Below, piece by piece: positions 51,772 through 60,884 of a stretch of 64,000 bases of DNA. Both the position numbers and the translations under genes were made by a program. The stretch comes from Muribaculum sp. Its GTDB lineage: Bacteria > Bacteroidota > Bacteroidia > Bacteroidales > Muribaculaceae. Location of the stretch: contig JAMPAV010000005.1 of assembly GCA_023667055.1 (NCBI GenBank), forward strand, positions 1 to 64,000. The letters are read 5' to 3'. Positions within the stretch are counted from its first letter, which is position 1; each line of letters begins with the position of its first letter. The notes beneath the pieces are model-generated. The model was not told where the DNA came from and did not search any database. It worked only from the letters and a program-made list of their open reading frames with translations.

Positions 51772-53913
51772 ATGGCAACTTTAGAGAAAATCAGAAGCAA
51801 ATCTGTCCTGCTGATTGTAATTATCGGCGTGGCGCTTCTCGCTTTCATCATCGGCGATGCGCTGACCAACAGCCGTAACCTTTTTGGTGACCACAATACA
51901 GTCGCTAAAATCGGCAACAAAAAAATCGAATATACAGAATACCAGCGTAAACGCGAGGAGCTAAACCAGCAATTGGAACAGCTGCGTCAGGCAAATCCCC
52001 AGCAATATGCCAACTTCGACACCCAAATTCTTGGCCAAATGGCAGTGGAGCAACTCGTAAGTGAAAGACTTCTCGATGATGCTGTCAAGAATCTTGGTAT
52101 TGAATCAAGTCCCGAACAATTACGTTTTTATGTTCTTGATAATCCTATCAATCGTGAGGGTATGACAAATATCATTCAAGGACTTAACAGTGCCGGATTT
52201 AGCGTGCAGACCCCCGCGCAGGCATACGAAATAATATTCAACCCCAAACGCAATGGAATGTCGGAAGAACAAGCGAAACCATTTCAGAATGCTTGGGTTG
52301 CAATGGAAGAAGAGACAAAGCAGCTTATCAAGCGTCAGAAATACCAGCAGCTTCTTTCCGGGACAGTTAAAGCCAATGATTTAGACAAGAAGGCACTTTA
52401 TAATGATTATGTTGCCACCAACGATATATCTCTCGTGTTCCGTCCGTACGGAACCCTCGATGAGAAAAAATATCCTGTCAGCGATGCGGAGATTAATGAG
52501 GCATATACAGAAGAAAAGGCCATGTATGAGATTTACGAACCCACAAAAGAGGTTTCTTTCATCGCCATACCAGTTGCTGCTTCAGATGCTGACAAAGCCG
52601 CTGCAAAGAAGCTTGCACAAGACGTGCTTGCTGCTCTGAATGATTCACTTGGAGGTTCCCTTCCCCAGAATCTTAAAAAGGAGGGAGTGGTGTCTTCCCG
52701 CAGCACATTGCGTGCAGCTGATCTTCGTGCGGGATCTGTTAAGGATTTCGTAACATCAGCCGTAGCCGGTGAGGTAAAACTCGTGACAGAGAATCTCCGT
52801 GGATTTGATATCGTAAAGATGGGGAAACGCACCTTCGAAGTCGATTCAATTCAACTCAATATAGTGCAGGTGGCAGGCGACAAACTGCCGTCCAAGGTTG
52901 CCGCAAGCCTTAATGCGGGTCTGCCTATCGACAGTCTCGGCAAATCTTTCTCCACCGACAGTGTGTTTGCTCAGAAAGAACAGTGGATTCCGCTATACTC
53001 AGCTGCCGGTGCCACCAATGCTCTCTCAGCCTCACAACTCGATACGCTTCGTGCATCCAACGGCAAGTATGTGGCAGTCATGACATCTCCTCAGGCATCT
53101 GTCCTTGCAAAGGTAGTAAAACAAAACTCTCCGGTAGAGGTTGTAGAGTTTGAGGAATTCAATTATCAGCTCAATCCTTCTGTCAAGACGGTAAATGATG
53201 AAGTGGCGAAACTTGAAGCTTATATAGAAAAGAACAACACATCTGAACTCTTCAACAAGAATGCCGCTGCAAATGGATATAATGTACAGAATTTTCAGTT
53301 TACTCAATCCACACCGGCTGTTCCACGTATGGCAGGATACAATCAGTACTTCCCGGATTCACGCCAAGTTGTGGCTTGGGTGATGATGAATGGTAAACCC
53401 GGACAGGTGAGCCGTATATATGAATCCAAGGACGCTGCCAATCCAATGCTTTATGTGGCTGCCGTGGATGCCGCATACGAGGATTACGTGCCGGTGGGCA
53501 ATGCCGATGTGAAAACCTACCTTACAAACAAGGTACGCCGTCAGAAAGCAGGCAAGGAACTCGTGGAGCAATATAAGAAGGCCGGTAACGACATAGAGTC
53601 AGTAGCCAAGGCTATGGGTGTGTCAACCCGCTCTCTTCCTGAGTTCAGAATGGGCAGAGGTATGGGCGTAAATGATGCCAAGGTTCTTGGCCAGATCGCC
53701 GGTGCGAAGGCTGATAAGAAACTCGTGGTGGTATCCGGCGATGACGGTGTGTATGCATACGTTGTGAATGCTTCGGGAAAGTCAGACATGCCGTATAACG
53801 AGGCCAACTATCAGCAACAATACTTTCAGCTCATCAATCCGAACTTCGACCAGATGCTCAGAGGTTCTGACAAACTTCAGAACAGCAGTTACAAGTTTGA
53901 ACAGAACGATTAA
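51772..53913 (+). CDS. PpiD/SurA-like peptidylprolyl isomerase, membrane-anchored foldase
   Basis: A 713-residue protein. One N-terminal membrane anchor (residues about 10-30, VLLIVIIGVALLAFIIGDAL) leads to a SurA_N-like chaperone domain (KIGNKKIEYTEYQRKREEL, about 45-200). Parvulin-like segments follow in diverged form (VSFIAIPVAASDADKAAAKKL). The family helps fold outer-membrane and exported proteins at the periplasmic face. I chose the start at 51772 because the anchor begins there and the promoter lies upstream of the next possible ATG. It is a single gene with a strong terminator behind it. Confidence 0.88.
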   Translation: MATLEKIRSKSVLLIVIIGVALLAFIIGDALTNSRNLFGDHNTVAKIGNKKIEYTEYQRKREELNQQLEQLRQANPQQYANFDTQILGQMAVEQLVSERLLDDAVKNLGIESSPEQLRFYVLDNPINREGMTNIIQGLNSAGFSVQTPAQAYEIIFNPKRNGMSEEQAKPFQNAWVAMEEETKQLIKRQKYQQLLSGTVKANDLDKKALYNDYVATNDISLVFRPYGTLDEKKYPVSDAEINEAYTEEKAMYEIYEPTKEVSFIAIPVAASDADKAAAKKLAQDVLAALNDSLGGSLPQNLKKEGVVSSRSTLRAADLRAGSVKDFVTSAVAGEVKLVTENLRGFDIVKMGKRTFEVDSIQLNIVQVAGDKLPSKVAASLNAGLPIDSLGKSFSTDSVFAQKEQWIPLYSAAGATNALSASQLDTLRASNGKYVAVMTSPQASVLAKVVKQNSPVEVVEFEEFNYQLNPSVKTVNDEVAKLEAYIEKNNTSELFNKNAAANGYNVQNFQFTQSTPAVPRMAGYNQYFPDSRQVVAWVMMNGKPGQVSRIYESKDAANPMLYVAAVDAAYEDYVPVGNADVKTYLTNKVRRQKAGKELVEQYKKAGNDIESVAKAMGVSTRSLPEFRMGRGMGVNDAKVLGQIAGAKADKKLVVVSGDDGVYAYVVNASGKSDMPYNEANYQQQYFQLINPNFDQMLRGSDKLQNSSYKFEQND

Positions 53914-53936
53914 ATCATAAGTATTATACCATCCCT

Positions 53937-53968
53937 CGAGGGTCATCTCCGCATGGCGATGACCCTCG
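53937..53968 (+). terminator. Stem-loop after the PpiD-like gene
   Basis: Perfect 11-bp stem (53937-53947 with 53958-53968, CGAGGGTCATC/GATGACCCTCG) with a 10-nt loop, 24 bp after the stop codon. Only a short T tail follows. Confidence 0.7.
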
Positions 53969-54007
53969 TTGTAGTTATGCAAAATCTAAATTAGAACAAC
54001 GATACAG

Positions 54008-55042
54008 ATGGAATCCTTAATAGGTATGACACTCCAAGAATTGGAGGGTGTAGTTAAGTCAGGTGGAATGCCTCGTTTTGTTGCGAAGCAGATTGCGGAT
54101 TGGATATATTCAAAACGTGTGACATCCTTTGATGAGATGATAAACATATCCAAAAAGAATCAGACATGGCTCGCCGAAAATTATGTAATAGGACGATTCA
54201 AGCCTGTGAAGTCATCAAAGTCGCAAGATGGGACTATAAAGTATCTTTTCGACGTTGGTGGCGGAAACCGCGTGGAATCGGTTATGATTCCGGATAAGGA
54301 CCGGGCAACTCTTTGTGTGAGTTCGCAGGTCGGATGCAAGATGAACTGCTATTTTTGCGCTACCGGTAAACTTGGGTTCAAGGCGAATCTTACGTCGGCG
54401 CAAATAATGAACCAGATATTGTCAATGCCTATAAGGCAAAACAATTCATCTGTAGCGGAGAAAGGCGACCTAACAAATATAGTGTTTATGGGTATGGGAG
54501 AGCCTCTTGACAATGCTTCGGAAGTGTTGAAAGTGATAGAAATTCTTACATCACCATGGGGGCTTGCCTGGAGTCCGAAACGTATTACTGTCTCTACGGT
54601 CGGTAAGTTGCCTCAGTTGAAGGAGCTTCTTGACAAAACCAGTGTGCATATAGCCATAAGTGTTCATACGGCAGACATGGCACAGCGCGAATCCATGATG
54701 CCGGCACAAAAAGCGTTCCCCCTCCAGACTGTGATGAAGATACTCAAGCCGTATGATTTTTCCGGACAGAGACGGTTGTCATTGGAATATATAATGTGGC
54801 GTGGTGTCAATGATGATGTGGCGCATGCCAACATGCTCGTAAGACTTATAGACGGAATGGATTGTAGGGTTAACCTGATTCGTTTTCATAAGGTGCCGGG
54901 CGTGGATCTTTATCCGGCAAGCGACGAGAGAATGCAAATGTTCAGAAACATTCTCAATGAGCATGGTGTGACGGCAACGATCAGAGCATCCCGAGGTGAG
55001 GACATTGATGCTGCTTGCGGTATGCTTGCGGCTAAAAAATAG
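54008..55042 (+). CDS. rlmN: RlmN, dual-specificity rRNA/tRNA A2-methyltransferase
   Basis: A 344-residue radical-SAM enzyme that methylates C2 of A2503 in 23S rRNA and A37 in some tRNAs. VGCKMNCYFCATGKLGF holds the CxxxCxxC cluster motif (about residues 112-119). FMGMGEPLDN is the GEPL motif, and the late ATIRASRGEDIDAACGML carries the second methyl-carrying Cys near residue 338. The N-terminal helical domain (FVAKQIADWIYSKRV) is intact. Single gene ended by a strong terminator. Confidence 0.95.
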   Translation: MESLIGMTLQELEGVVKSGGMPRFVAKQIADWIYSKRVTSFDEMINISKKNQTWLAENYVIGRFKPVKSSKSQDGTIKYLFDVGGGNRVESVMIPDKDRATLCVSSQVGCKMNCYFCATGKLGFKANLTSAQIMNQILSMPIRQNNSSVAEKGDLTNIVFMGMGEPLDNASEVLKVIEILTSPWGLAWSPKRITVSTVGKLPQLKELLDKTSVHIAISVHTADMAQRESMMPAQKAFPLQTVMKILKPYDFSGQRRLSLEYIMWRGVNDDVAHANMLVRLIDGMDCRVNLIRFHKVPGVDLYPASDERMQMFRNILNEHGVTATIRASRGEDIDAACGMLAAKK

Positions 55043-55096
55043 GAGTTTTTGACCAAATTATTCTGCAATCGGAAGACCTTTGTCATGAATCCAATC

Positions 55097-55124
55097 AAAA
55101 AGTTTGCTCATGCAAACTTTTTTT
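55097..55124 (+). terminator. Intrinsic terminator after rlmN
   Basis: AAAAAGTTTG/CAAACTTTTT stem (55097-55106 with 55113-55122), 6-nt loop, T-run to 55124. Its 5' arm carries the -33 element of the pdxA promoter. Confidence 0.8.
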
Positions 55125-55134
55125 ATTAATTTTG
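55103..55134 (+). promoter_or_regulatory. Promoter of pdxA
   Basis: TTTG (55103-55106), 20 bp, TAATTTTG (55127-55134). The -33 box lies inside the rlmN terminator stem. The leader to the pdxA ATG is about 44 nt. Confidence 0.7.
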
Positions 55135-55182
55135 AAGGCTATTATGTTTGCAAGAATCAATGGTTGACTAAATTAAGATACG

Positions 55183-56253
55183 ATGCGCAATGATATAAGA
55201 GTGGGTATCACCCACGGAGATTTCAACGGAATAGGCTACGAGGTGATTGTAAAGGCACTGAGTGATGAGGAAATAGCCGGAATATGCACTCCGGTGATTT
55301 TCGGAAGTCCCGAACTGCTTAATCAGACACGCAAGGATCTGCATCTGGATAATTTCAGATTCAGTCCGGTGCGTTCGGCTGCTGATGCCTTCACAGGGAA
55401 AATAAACATAGTGAATGTGTGCCGAAGCGGACTGGAAATGACTCCCGGCTATCCATCGCAGGAGGCAGGTGAGGCTGCTGTGGCAGCTCTTGATGCAGCA
55501 TGTGAAGCACTTGTGAACGGTGATATAGACTTTCTTGTGACGGCTCCGATAAACAAGAAAACCGCGTATAGCGATAAATTCCCATTTCCCGGGCACACAG
55601 AGTATCTTGAAAATAAAATCGGAGGGGAAAACTCCCGGGCAACTATGATACTCTTTGATGACTACATCAGAGTTGCTCTTGTGTCAACCCACAAGGCACT
55701 CAAGGATGTTCCGGTTGCAATAACAAAGGAATCGGTAAAGGAGAAAATCATGAGCCTTGACGCGGCCCTTCGTCAGGATTTCAGATTGGATAAGCCCCGT
55801 ATCGCAGTGCTTTCTCTAAATCCTCATAACGGAGACAACGGACTTCTCGGTGATGAGGAATCTCGGGAGATAATTCCTGCTATTGAGGAAAGTATCAAAG
55901 AAGGAATATTGGCTTTCGGTCCATTTGCTGCGGATGGTTTCTTCGGTACCTCTGACTATCTGAAATATGATGGTATTGTGGCTATGTATCATGATCAGGG
56001 CCTTGCTCCTTTTAAGGCACTTGCCAAAGAATATGGAGTGAATTATACAGCAGGACTCCCGTATGTGCGTACAAGCCCAGACCATGGCACAGGGTATAAT
56101 ATAGCGGGTAAAAACATGGCGGATCCCACATCAATGCGTCAGGCTATCTACCATGGTATAGACTTGACCAGAAACAGAAGGATGCATGCAGAAGCGGTCT
56201 CCAACCCTCTTCCGAAAGTAAAAGCAGAGAGGAGACCTAAGGTTGAAGAATAA
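55183..56253 (+). CDS. pdxA: 4-Hydroxythreonine-4-phosphate dehydrogenase
   Basis: A 356-residue PdxA that oxidises 4-hydroxythreonine-4-phosphate in vitamin B6 synthesis. VGITHGDFNGIGYEV starts it, TAPINKKTAY and FPGHTEYLE are substrate-site motifs, LSLNPHNGDNGLLG and MYHDQGLAPFKAL supply metal His and loop residues, and RTSPDHGTGYNIAGK is the last signature. The C-terminal 20 residues are basic and Pro-rich. No pdxJ partner adjoins; the next gene 36 bp downstream belongs to a lipid cluster. Confidence 0.93.
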   Translation: MRNDIRVGITHGDFNGIGYEVIVKALSDEEIAGICTPVIFGSPELLNQTRKDLHLDNFRFSPVRSAADAFTGKINIVNVCRSGLEMTPGYPSQEAGEAAVAALDAACEALVNGDIDFLVTAPINKKTAYSDKFPFPGHTEYLENKIGGENSRATMILFDDYIRVALVSTHKALKDVPVAITKESVKEKIMSLDAALRQDFRLDKPRIAVLSLNPHNGDNGLLGDEESREIIPAIEESIKEGILAFGPFAADGFFGTSDYLKYDGIVAMYHDQGLAPFKALAKEYGVNYTAGLPYVRTSPDHGTGYNIAGKNMADPTSMRQAIYHGIDLTRNRRMHAEAVSNPLPKVKAERRPKVEE

Positions 56254-56289
56254 GATTCGCATTCACTTTTATAGAACATAGACCTGAAT

Positions 56290-57147
56290 ATGGCGGATAT
56301 AAAAATAGCGGCAATTTTGAGAGATGGCATATTCTCGCCCAACCACATCGCAAGCGATGCGGCTATTCTTCATGAAGTTGTGGCAGAAATCCGTAAAAAA
56401 GGGTTTCAGGTAAAGGTTTATAATGAAAGAGAGTTTGTGGGTACAGAAATTAAAGAGGAAATTATTCTTGCAATGTGCCGTGGACAGCGGACAGTGGAAA
56501 AACTGCAGGCTCTTGAGGATGCTGGAAAAATTGTGGTCAATTCCGGATATGGAATAGAAAACTGCATAAGGATGTTCATGGTCAGGCTGCTTAAGGATGC
56601 AGGGGTGTTGCTGCCTGAAACTTTGGTAGTTGAGACTGATGTGGATGTACGTAAGAAACTAAATGAGGAAGGATTTGATTCTTCCTGGGTGAAGATAGCC
56701 GACGACCATCTGCACCATCTGGAGGATGTGTGTCGATGCCGTCATGCTGATGAGGTGCAGGAAATCTTGCATGAGTTTTTCTTCCGAAAAATCAGGAAAG
56801 CGGCAATAAGCAAAAACGTAGTTGGAGAAATGATGAGATTCTATGGAGTCGCATCGGTGGGATGGTTTCATTGCTTTATGCCTTATGGCAATAGTGAAAA
56901 CGAAGATGAAGAGTATCGTAAAAGTCTTATCGAGAAGGCAAGAAGTGTCAGTCTGAAAGCGGCGGAAGCACTTGGGGTTGATGTCTATGGGGGAGATATG
57001 GCTATTACTCCGGAGGGGGAGTGTGTGGTCGTAAATTTTGATGATTGGCCAAGCTTTGCCCCTATACGCAAGGAAGCATCTAAAATGATAGCAAAATCAG
57101 TGCTGTCTCGTGCAAGAAAACTTTTATCAATCAGAAAAAGATCATGA
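56290..57147 (+). CDS. ATP-grasp-like protein heading the inositol-lipid cluster
   Basis: A 285-residue soluble protein. The N-terminal part (KIAAILRDGIFSPNHIASDA) is Rossmann-like. The middle (LVVETDVDVRKKL, WVKIADDH) and the late VDVYGGDMAITPEGECVVVN followed by FDDWPSFAPIR fit an ATP-grasp fold, with acidic and Asn residues placed as metal ligands. It does not carry the GATG-type signature of inositol-phosphate synthase. Its stop overlaps the PgpA-like start as ATGA, so it is part of the lipid operon. It may ligate or phosphorylate a small molecule or lipid head group; this is inference. Confidence 0.65.
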   Translation: MADIKIAAILRDGIFSPNHIASDAAILHEVVAEIRKKGFQVKVYNEREFVGTEIKEEIILAMCRGQRTVEKLQALEDAGKIVVNSGYGIENCIRMFMVRLLKDAGVLLPETLVVETDVDVRKKLNEEGFDSSWVKIADDHLHHLEDVCRCRHADEVQEILHEFFFRKIRKAAISKNVVGEMMRFYGVASVGWFHCFMPYGNSENEDEEYRKSLIEKARSVSLKAAEALGVDVYGGDMAITPEGECVVVNFDDWPSFAPIRKEASKMIAKSVLSRARKLLSIRKRS

Positions 57148-57656
57148 AATCAAGAAGACCAATACCTATTACAGATGAGAAGTTTCCATTCTTCCCAAAG
57201 ATGATAGCCACGTCCTTTGGTGCCGGTTTTCTGCCGGTGGCACCTGGTACATGGGGGGCAATTGTAGCGGTGTTGCTTTGGCTTCCGTTATATATATGGT
57301 GTCCGGGCACTCCTGCCCTGATTGCTACAGTCGTCGGCATCCTTTTCTTTGCGTTAGCCGGAACCTGGGCGAGCAGTGTCTCTGAAAAATACTGGGGAAA
57401 GGACCCGGTAGTGGCATGTGTGGATGAGACAGTGGGCCAGTTGATATCAATGCTGCCTCTTTGTGGCGGACCTGAGGTTGCGCCTTGGTGGCTTGTGGTC
57501 CTCTCATTGGCTCTTTTCAGATTTTTTGATATTTTCAAGCCACTTGGAATAAGAAAACTGGAAAAACTACCCGGGGGCATCGGTATGATGGCCGATGATG
57601 TGTTAGCCGCAATTTATGCAGCTGTAATAGTAACGCTTGTGCTCCGGATGATATAA
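57144..57656 (+). CDS. PgpA-like phosphatidylglycerophosphatase / phosphoinositol-lipid phosphatase
   Basis: A 170-residue membrane phosphatase of the PgpA family. ATSFGAGFLPVAPGTWGA and the late DDVLAAIYAAV with the DD pair are the two conserved ends; VACVDETVGQLIS gives the VDExxG motif. About four membrane segments. The family removes phosphate from phosphatidylglycerophosphate. In Bacteroides thetaiotaomicron a PgpA homologue in an inositol-lipid cluster was reported to dephosphorylate phosphatidylinositol phosphate, and the gene order here is similar. Coupled by ATGA to the ATP-grasp gene. Confidence 0.88.
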   Translation: MKSRRPIPITDEKFPFFPKMIATSFGAGFLPVAPGTWGAIVAVLLWLPLYIWCPGTPALIATVVGILFFALAGTWASSVSEKYWGKDPVVACVDETVGQLISMLPLCGGPEVAPWWLVVLSLALFRFFDIFKPLGIRKLEKLPGGIGMMADDVLAAIYAAVIVTLVLRMI

Positions 57657-57679
57657 ATAATTTCGAAACTAACTGAACC

Positions 57680-58249
57680 ATGAATGCACAAAATATTGAT
57701 ACTAACGATTCTGCCGACAATAAAGCCAAAGCATTGGGCAATACATTGCTCAAGAGCAAGTCGCTTGTACCCACCTTCCTTCGCTCGGCCCTTTCAAGCC
57801 AAGCCTCCGGATGGGTAGATTTTGCAGTTGGTTTTGTCATGTTCAATTGGGTGTTCAACCATAAATTTTCCTGGCTCGCAACGGCAATAGGTGTTGTGGC
57901 CGGAGGTATTGTCAACTGCATATTGTGCTATAAATTCACTTTCCGCGCTGAAAATGTGCCTTGGAAAGCAGTTGTGGTGAAATATGCTTTGGTATGGTTT
58001 GGCAATCTTATACTCAATTCGGGTGGCACCGAACTTGTATATTTCCTTCTTAAAAAATTACAGTTCCTTGAAAATTTAGGGTTTAAGCCTGCAGGTTATT
58101 ATTCGGCTGCGAGGTTGTTTATGTCGCTGATGGTGTCCTGGTTCTGGAATTTTGTTTTGCAGCGCAACTGGGTGTATCGTCCCACAAAATTCGACCCTTA
58201 CGCAGTGCGTTTCATGAACAAGATACTTTCCAAGCAATCTGACACATGA
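57680..58249 (+). CDS. GtrA family membrane protein
   Basis: A 189-residue protein with four membrane segments, of the GtrA/DPMS-like family that carries or flips lipid-linked sugars. FLRSALSSQASGWVDFAVG, the central CYKFTFRAEN and the late SWFWNFVLQRNWVY match the family pattern. Position between a PgpA-like phosphatase and a CDP-alcohol transferase suggests a role in inositol-lipid or glycolipid transport; its N-terminus of about 25 residues is soluble. Substrate unknown. Confidence 0.8.
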   Translation: MNAQNIDTNDSADNKAKALGNTLLKSKSLVPTFLRSALSSQASGWVDFAVGFVMFNWVFNHKFSWLATAIGVVAGGIVNCILCYKFTFRAENVPWKAVVVKYALVWFGNLILNSGGTELVYFLLKKLQFLENLGFKPAGYYSAARLFMSLMVSWFWNFVLQRNWVYRPTKFDPYAVRFMNKILSKQSDT

Positions 58250-58304
58250 TATTTACTGAACCCCTCAAAATCAAAAACACTGACAAATAGAAAACTCTTA
58301 AAAA

Positions 58305-58988
58305 ATGACTTCGATAAAAGAAACAGCCAAAGGCATTCGCAATTCTCTTCAGCAAGGCATCTATTTTGTTATCAATCCTTTTGTAAGGATGCTTATTAAA
58401 ATGGGTGTCACCCCGAATATGGTCACAACTATCGGATTTCTTGGTAATTTGGCGGCTGCAGTAGTGGTGGGCTATGCTGCCTACTGTTCTCTTCATGCGC
58501 CTATGCATTGGGGGCTCCTTACATTGGGAGGGGCTTTGATCATTGGTTTTTCTCTCTTCGACATGCTTGATGGTCAGGTGGCCAGACTCGGCAACATGAG
58601 CAGCAAATTCGGAGCTTTTTTTGATTCGGTGCTTGACCGATATTGTGAGTTCGTCACAGTTGGAGCCGTGGCATATCTGATGCTTTGTCGTGGATGGGAC
58701 GTGGCTGCACTACTGACATTTCTTGCTCTTATGGGGTCTCTGCTTGTGAGCTATACAAGGGCCCGTGGCGAGGGGCTCGGGGTGGTCTGCAAGATAGGAT
58801 TCATGCAGCGTCCCGAACGTGTGGTGCTGACAGCTCTTTCACTGATATCCACCGGAATCTGCGGCCAGATTGGAAAAAGCTGTTTCGATCCCCTCTGGAT
58901 TGTGGCAATAGTGATGGGTGTGATGGCATTTTTCACCAACATGACAGCTATAGCTCGAATTAATTATCTGCGTAAGTATCTGAAATGA
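58305..58988 (+). CDS. CDP-alcohol phosphatidyltransferase, probable phosphatidylinositol-phosphate synthase
   Basis: A 227-residue membrane enzyme. DMLDGQVARLGNMSSKFG followed by FFDSVLDR is the complete CDP-alcohol motif (DxxDGxxAR...GxxxDxxxD). An amphipathic N-terminus (FVINPFVRMLIKMGVTPN) precedes about six membrane segments. Similar proteins next to PgpA- and AUR1-like genes act as phosphatidylinositol-phosphate synthases in Bacteroides. The stop overlaps the start of the AUR1-like gene (ATGA), so both are made together. Confidence 0.88.
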   Translation: MTSIKETAKGIRNSLQQGIYFVINPFVRMLIKMGVTPNMVTTIGFLGNLAAAVVVGYAAYCSLHAPMHWGLLTLGGALIIGFSLFDMLDGQVARLGNMSSKFGAFFDSVLDRYCEFVTVGAVAYLMLCRGWDVAALLTFLALMGSLLVSYTRARGEGLGVVCKIGFMQRPERVVLTALSLISTGICGQIGKSCFDPLWIVAIVMGVMAFFTNMTAIARINYLRKYLK

Positions 58989-59929
58989 AATTTCCAACTC
59001 TCAAAGAATCTCTCTATTGTCTATGCGCATTGCTTATATGGCTTGCGGTGACTATACTCTTCATAGGATTCAGACCGGAACATATCTTCCTTGCTGTCCT
59101 AATAGGAGGATTGTTTTATGCAGCAGTGCCAACAAGAAAACTTATTGTGGCGTTGCTGCCTTTCATCGCATTCGGTATCAGCTATGACTGGATGAATTTA
59201 CTTCCCAACTATGAGGTGAATCCGGTGGATGTAAAAGGACTGTATGACACTGAAAAGTCGCTTTTTGGAATTGCTACCGTCATCGGCACTTTGACTCCCA
59301 ATGAATATTTTGCCATACACCATGTTAAACTTCTGGATTTCATGGCCGGGATATTCTATCTGTGCTGGGTGCCACTGCCGATTTTCTATGGTCTGTGGCT
59401 ATATTTCACAGGAAAGAATTATGACTATCTGAGATTCGCATTGGTATTTCTGCTTGTGAATCTTATAGGGTTTGCGCTCTATTATGTGCATCCCGCAGCT
59501 CCGCCATGGTATGTGGCTTATCATGGTTTCGATCCGATATTGGGCACCCCCGGCGAAGTGGCCGGACTTGGATATTTCGATGATATGACCGGACTCGGTA
59601 TTTTTCATGGCCTTTATGCCCGGAATGCCAATGTGTTTGCCGCAATGCCGTCGCTGCACTCTGCATATACTTTTGTGGCCTTCATCTATGCGTGCATCAT
59701 AGGTAGCAGTCGTGTCTGGAAGTGTGTACTCGGATTTGTCACCCTCGGCATTTGGTTCACAGCCGTATATACTTCCCATCATTATATACTTGATGTGTGC
59801 GGCGGCATTGTATGTTCGATAGCGGCAGTGCTTCTCTTCGAGCAAGTGTTGCTCCGGATTCCGGCATTCAAGGATTGGCTCCGCCGCTATGCCTCATATA
59901 TAGCGCAAAGACCCTTGCCTTCAAAATAA
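58985..59929 (+). CDS. PAP2/AUR1-like enzyme, probable inositol-phosphoryl ceramide synthase
   Basis: A 314-residue membrane protein with about seven to eight membrane segments. YYVHPAAPPWYV, AMPSLHSAYTFVAF and YTSHHYILDVCGG are the three motifs of AUR1-type PAP2 enzymes; the two His (in SLHS and SHHY) and Asp form the catalytic set. Such enzymes move phosphoinositol from phosphatidylinositol to ceramide. The cluster context (PI-phosphate synthase and phosphatase) supports this. Sphingolipid bases are known in Bacteroidetes; the serine palmitoyltransferase gene is not in this window. Confidence 0.87.
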   Translation: MKFPTLKESLYCLCALLIWLAVTILFIGFRPEHIFLAVLIGGLFYAAVPTRKLIVALLPFIAFGISYDWMNLLPNYEVNPVDVKGLYDTEKSLFGIATVIGTLTPNEYFAIHHVKLLDFMAGIFYLCWVPLPIFYGLWLYFTGKNYDYLRFALVFLLVNLIGFALYYVHPAAPPWYVAYHGFDPILGTPGEVAGLGYFDDMTGLGIFHGLYARNANVFAAMPSLHSAYTFVAFIYACIIGSSRVWKCVLGFVTLGIWFTAVYTSHHYILDVCGGIVCSIAAVLLFEQVLLRIPAFKDWLRRYASYIAQRPLPSK

Positions 59930-59930
59930 T

Positions 59931-59973
59931 CCCATAACCCCATAACCCTTAATTTTCGACTCGCGAAAATTAA
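59931..59973. repeat. CCCATAAC repeat plus palindrome
   Basis: Two 8-nt units (CCCATAAC) at 59931-59946 followed by a perfect 10-bp inverted repeat (59949-59958 with 59964-59973, TTTTCG/CGAAAA core). It ends 6 bp before the acyltransferase ATG. On the minus strand it would look like a terminator; on the coding strand it may hide the ribosome site or process the mRNA. Confidence 0.6.
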
Positions 59974-59979
59974 AAAAAC

Positions 59980-60864
59980 ATGACACAAGAAGAATTAGAC
60001 AGATACCACGCCGAGATGCGTGAGAAATACGATGTTCATCCAGATGTCCTTAATTATGACGACATCCGCAAGATGATACCCAAACTTGACGGACACAAAA
60101 AGCTGGTCAACTGGCTGCTTCATTTTCTGCAGGTAGATGAAGTGAATGCTGTGCATGGCAGATGGTATAAGACACCGGGGCCGGAGTTTGTGCAGCACAT
60201 GGTGGAGGATGACTTCAAACTAAAACTGCGTGTAGATCACCGAGAGATACTTGACAACATGCCCGATGGCCGATTCATAACCGTCTCCAATCATCCCTTC
60301 GGTGCTTTGGATGGCATTACACTCATTTATCTTGTCACCCGTCGTTTCCGCGATTTCAAGGTGATGGTCAATATGATTCTCAACAAGATTTCAGCCATGC
60401 GTCCCAACTTCATTGCGGTGGATGCGTGGAGCAGTAATGACCCTGAAAAGAAAAAAGTTTCAGTGCAAGGCATACGAGAGGCTATCCGACAGGTAAGAGA
60501 GGGCAAGCCTCTTGGATTTTTTCCGGCCGGTGCCATGAGCAAGATAGATATTCATGGTCATCAGATAGATCGGCCGTGGCAAAAATCGGTGCTTCAGATA
60601 ATAGAGAAGGCAAAGGTACCGGTGATTCCCATTTATTTCCATGGAGGCAACAGCTGGTGGTGTAATTTCCTTGGCCATGCGTGCTGGCCGGCAAGATCAT
60701 TGCGGTTGCCTGCGGAAGTGTTCCGCAAGAGAGGCAAGGAAATACATATCAGCATAGGTGAGCCTATCACTGTGGAAGAGCAGCAAGCACACAGCGGGTC
60801 GGTCGAGGAACTCGGCAAATTTCTCCGTGAACGAACATACGCCTTACGTGATCAGTATAAATAA
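59980..60864 (+). CDS. 1-Acyl-glycerol-3-phosphate acyltransferase-like lipid acyltransferase
   Basis: A 294-residue acyltransferase of the PlsC-like/hemolysin-type family. VSNHPFGALDGITL is the catalytic His/Asp block, and LGFFPAGAMSKID and VPVIPIYFHGGNSWWC are the next two blocks. The N-terminal part (residues 1-90) is helical without a membrane anchor. It likely adds an acyl chain to a lipid or amino-lipid. Neighbours suggest a sphingolipid or inositol-lipid; related ornithine-lipid acyltransferases are an alternative. Confidence 0.85.
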   Translation: MTQEELDRYHAEMREKYDVHPDVLNYDDIRKMIPKLDGHKKLVNWLLHFLQVDEVNAVHGRWYKTPGPEFVQHMVEDDFKLKLRVDHREILDNMPDGRFITVSNHPFGALDGITLIYLVTRRFRDFKVMVNMILNKISAMRPNFIAVDAWSSNDPEKKKVSVQGIREAIRQVREGKPLGFFPAGAMSKIDIHGHQIDRPWQKSVLQIIEKAKVPVIPIYFHGGNSWWCNFLGHACWPARSLRLPAEVFRKRGKEIHISIGEPITVEEQQAHSGSVEELGKFLRERTYALRDQYK

Positions 60865-60884
60865 TAAACGAAATAAATCAATTT

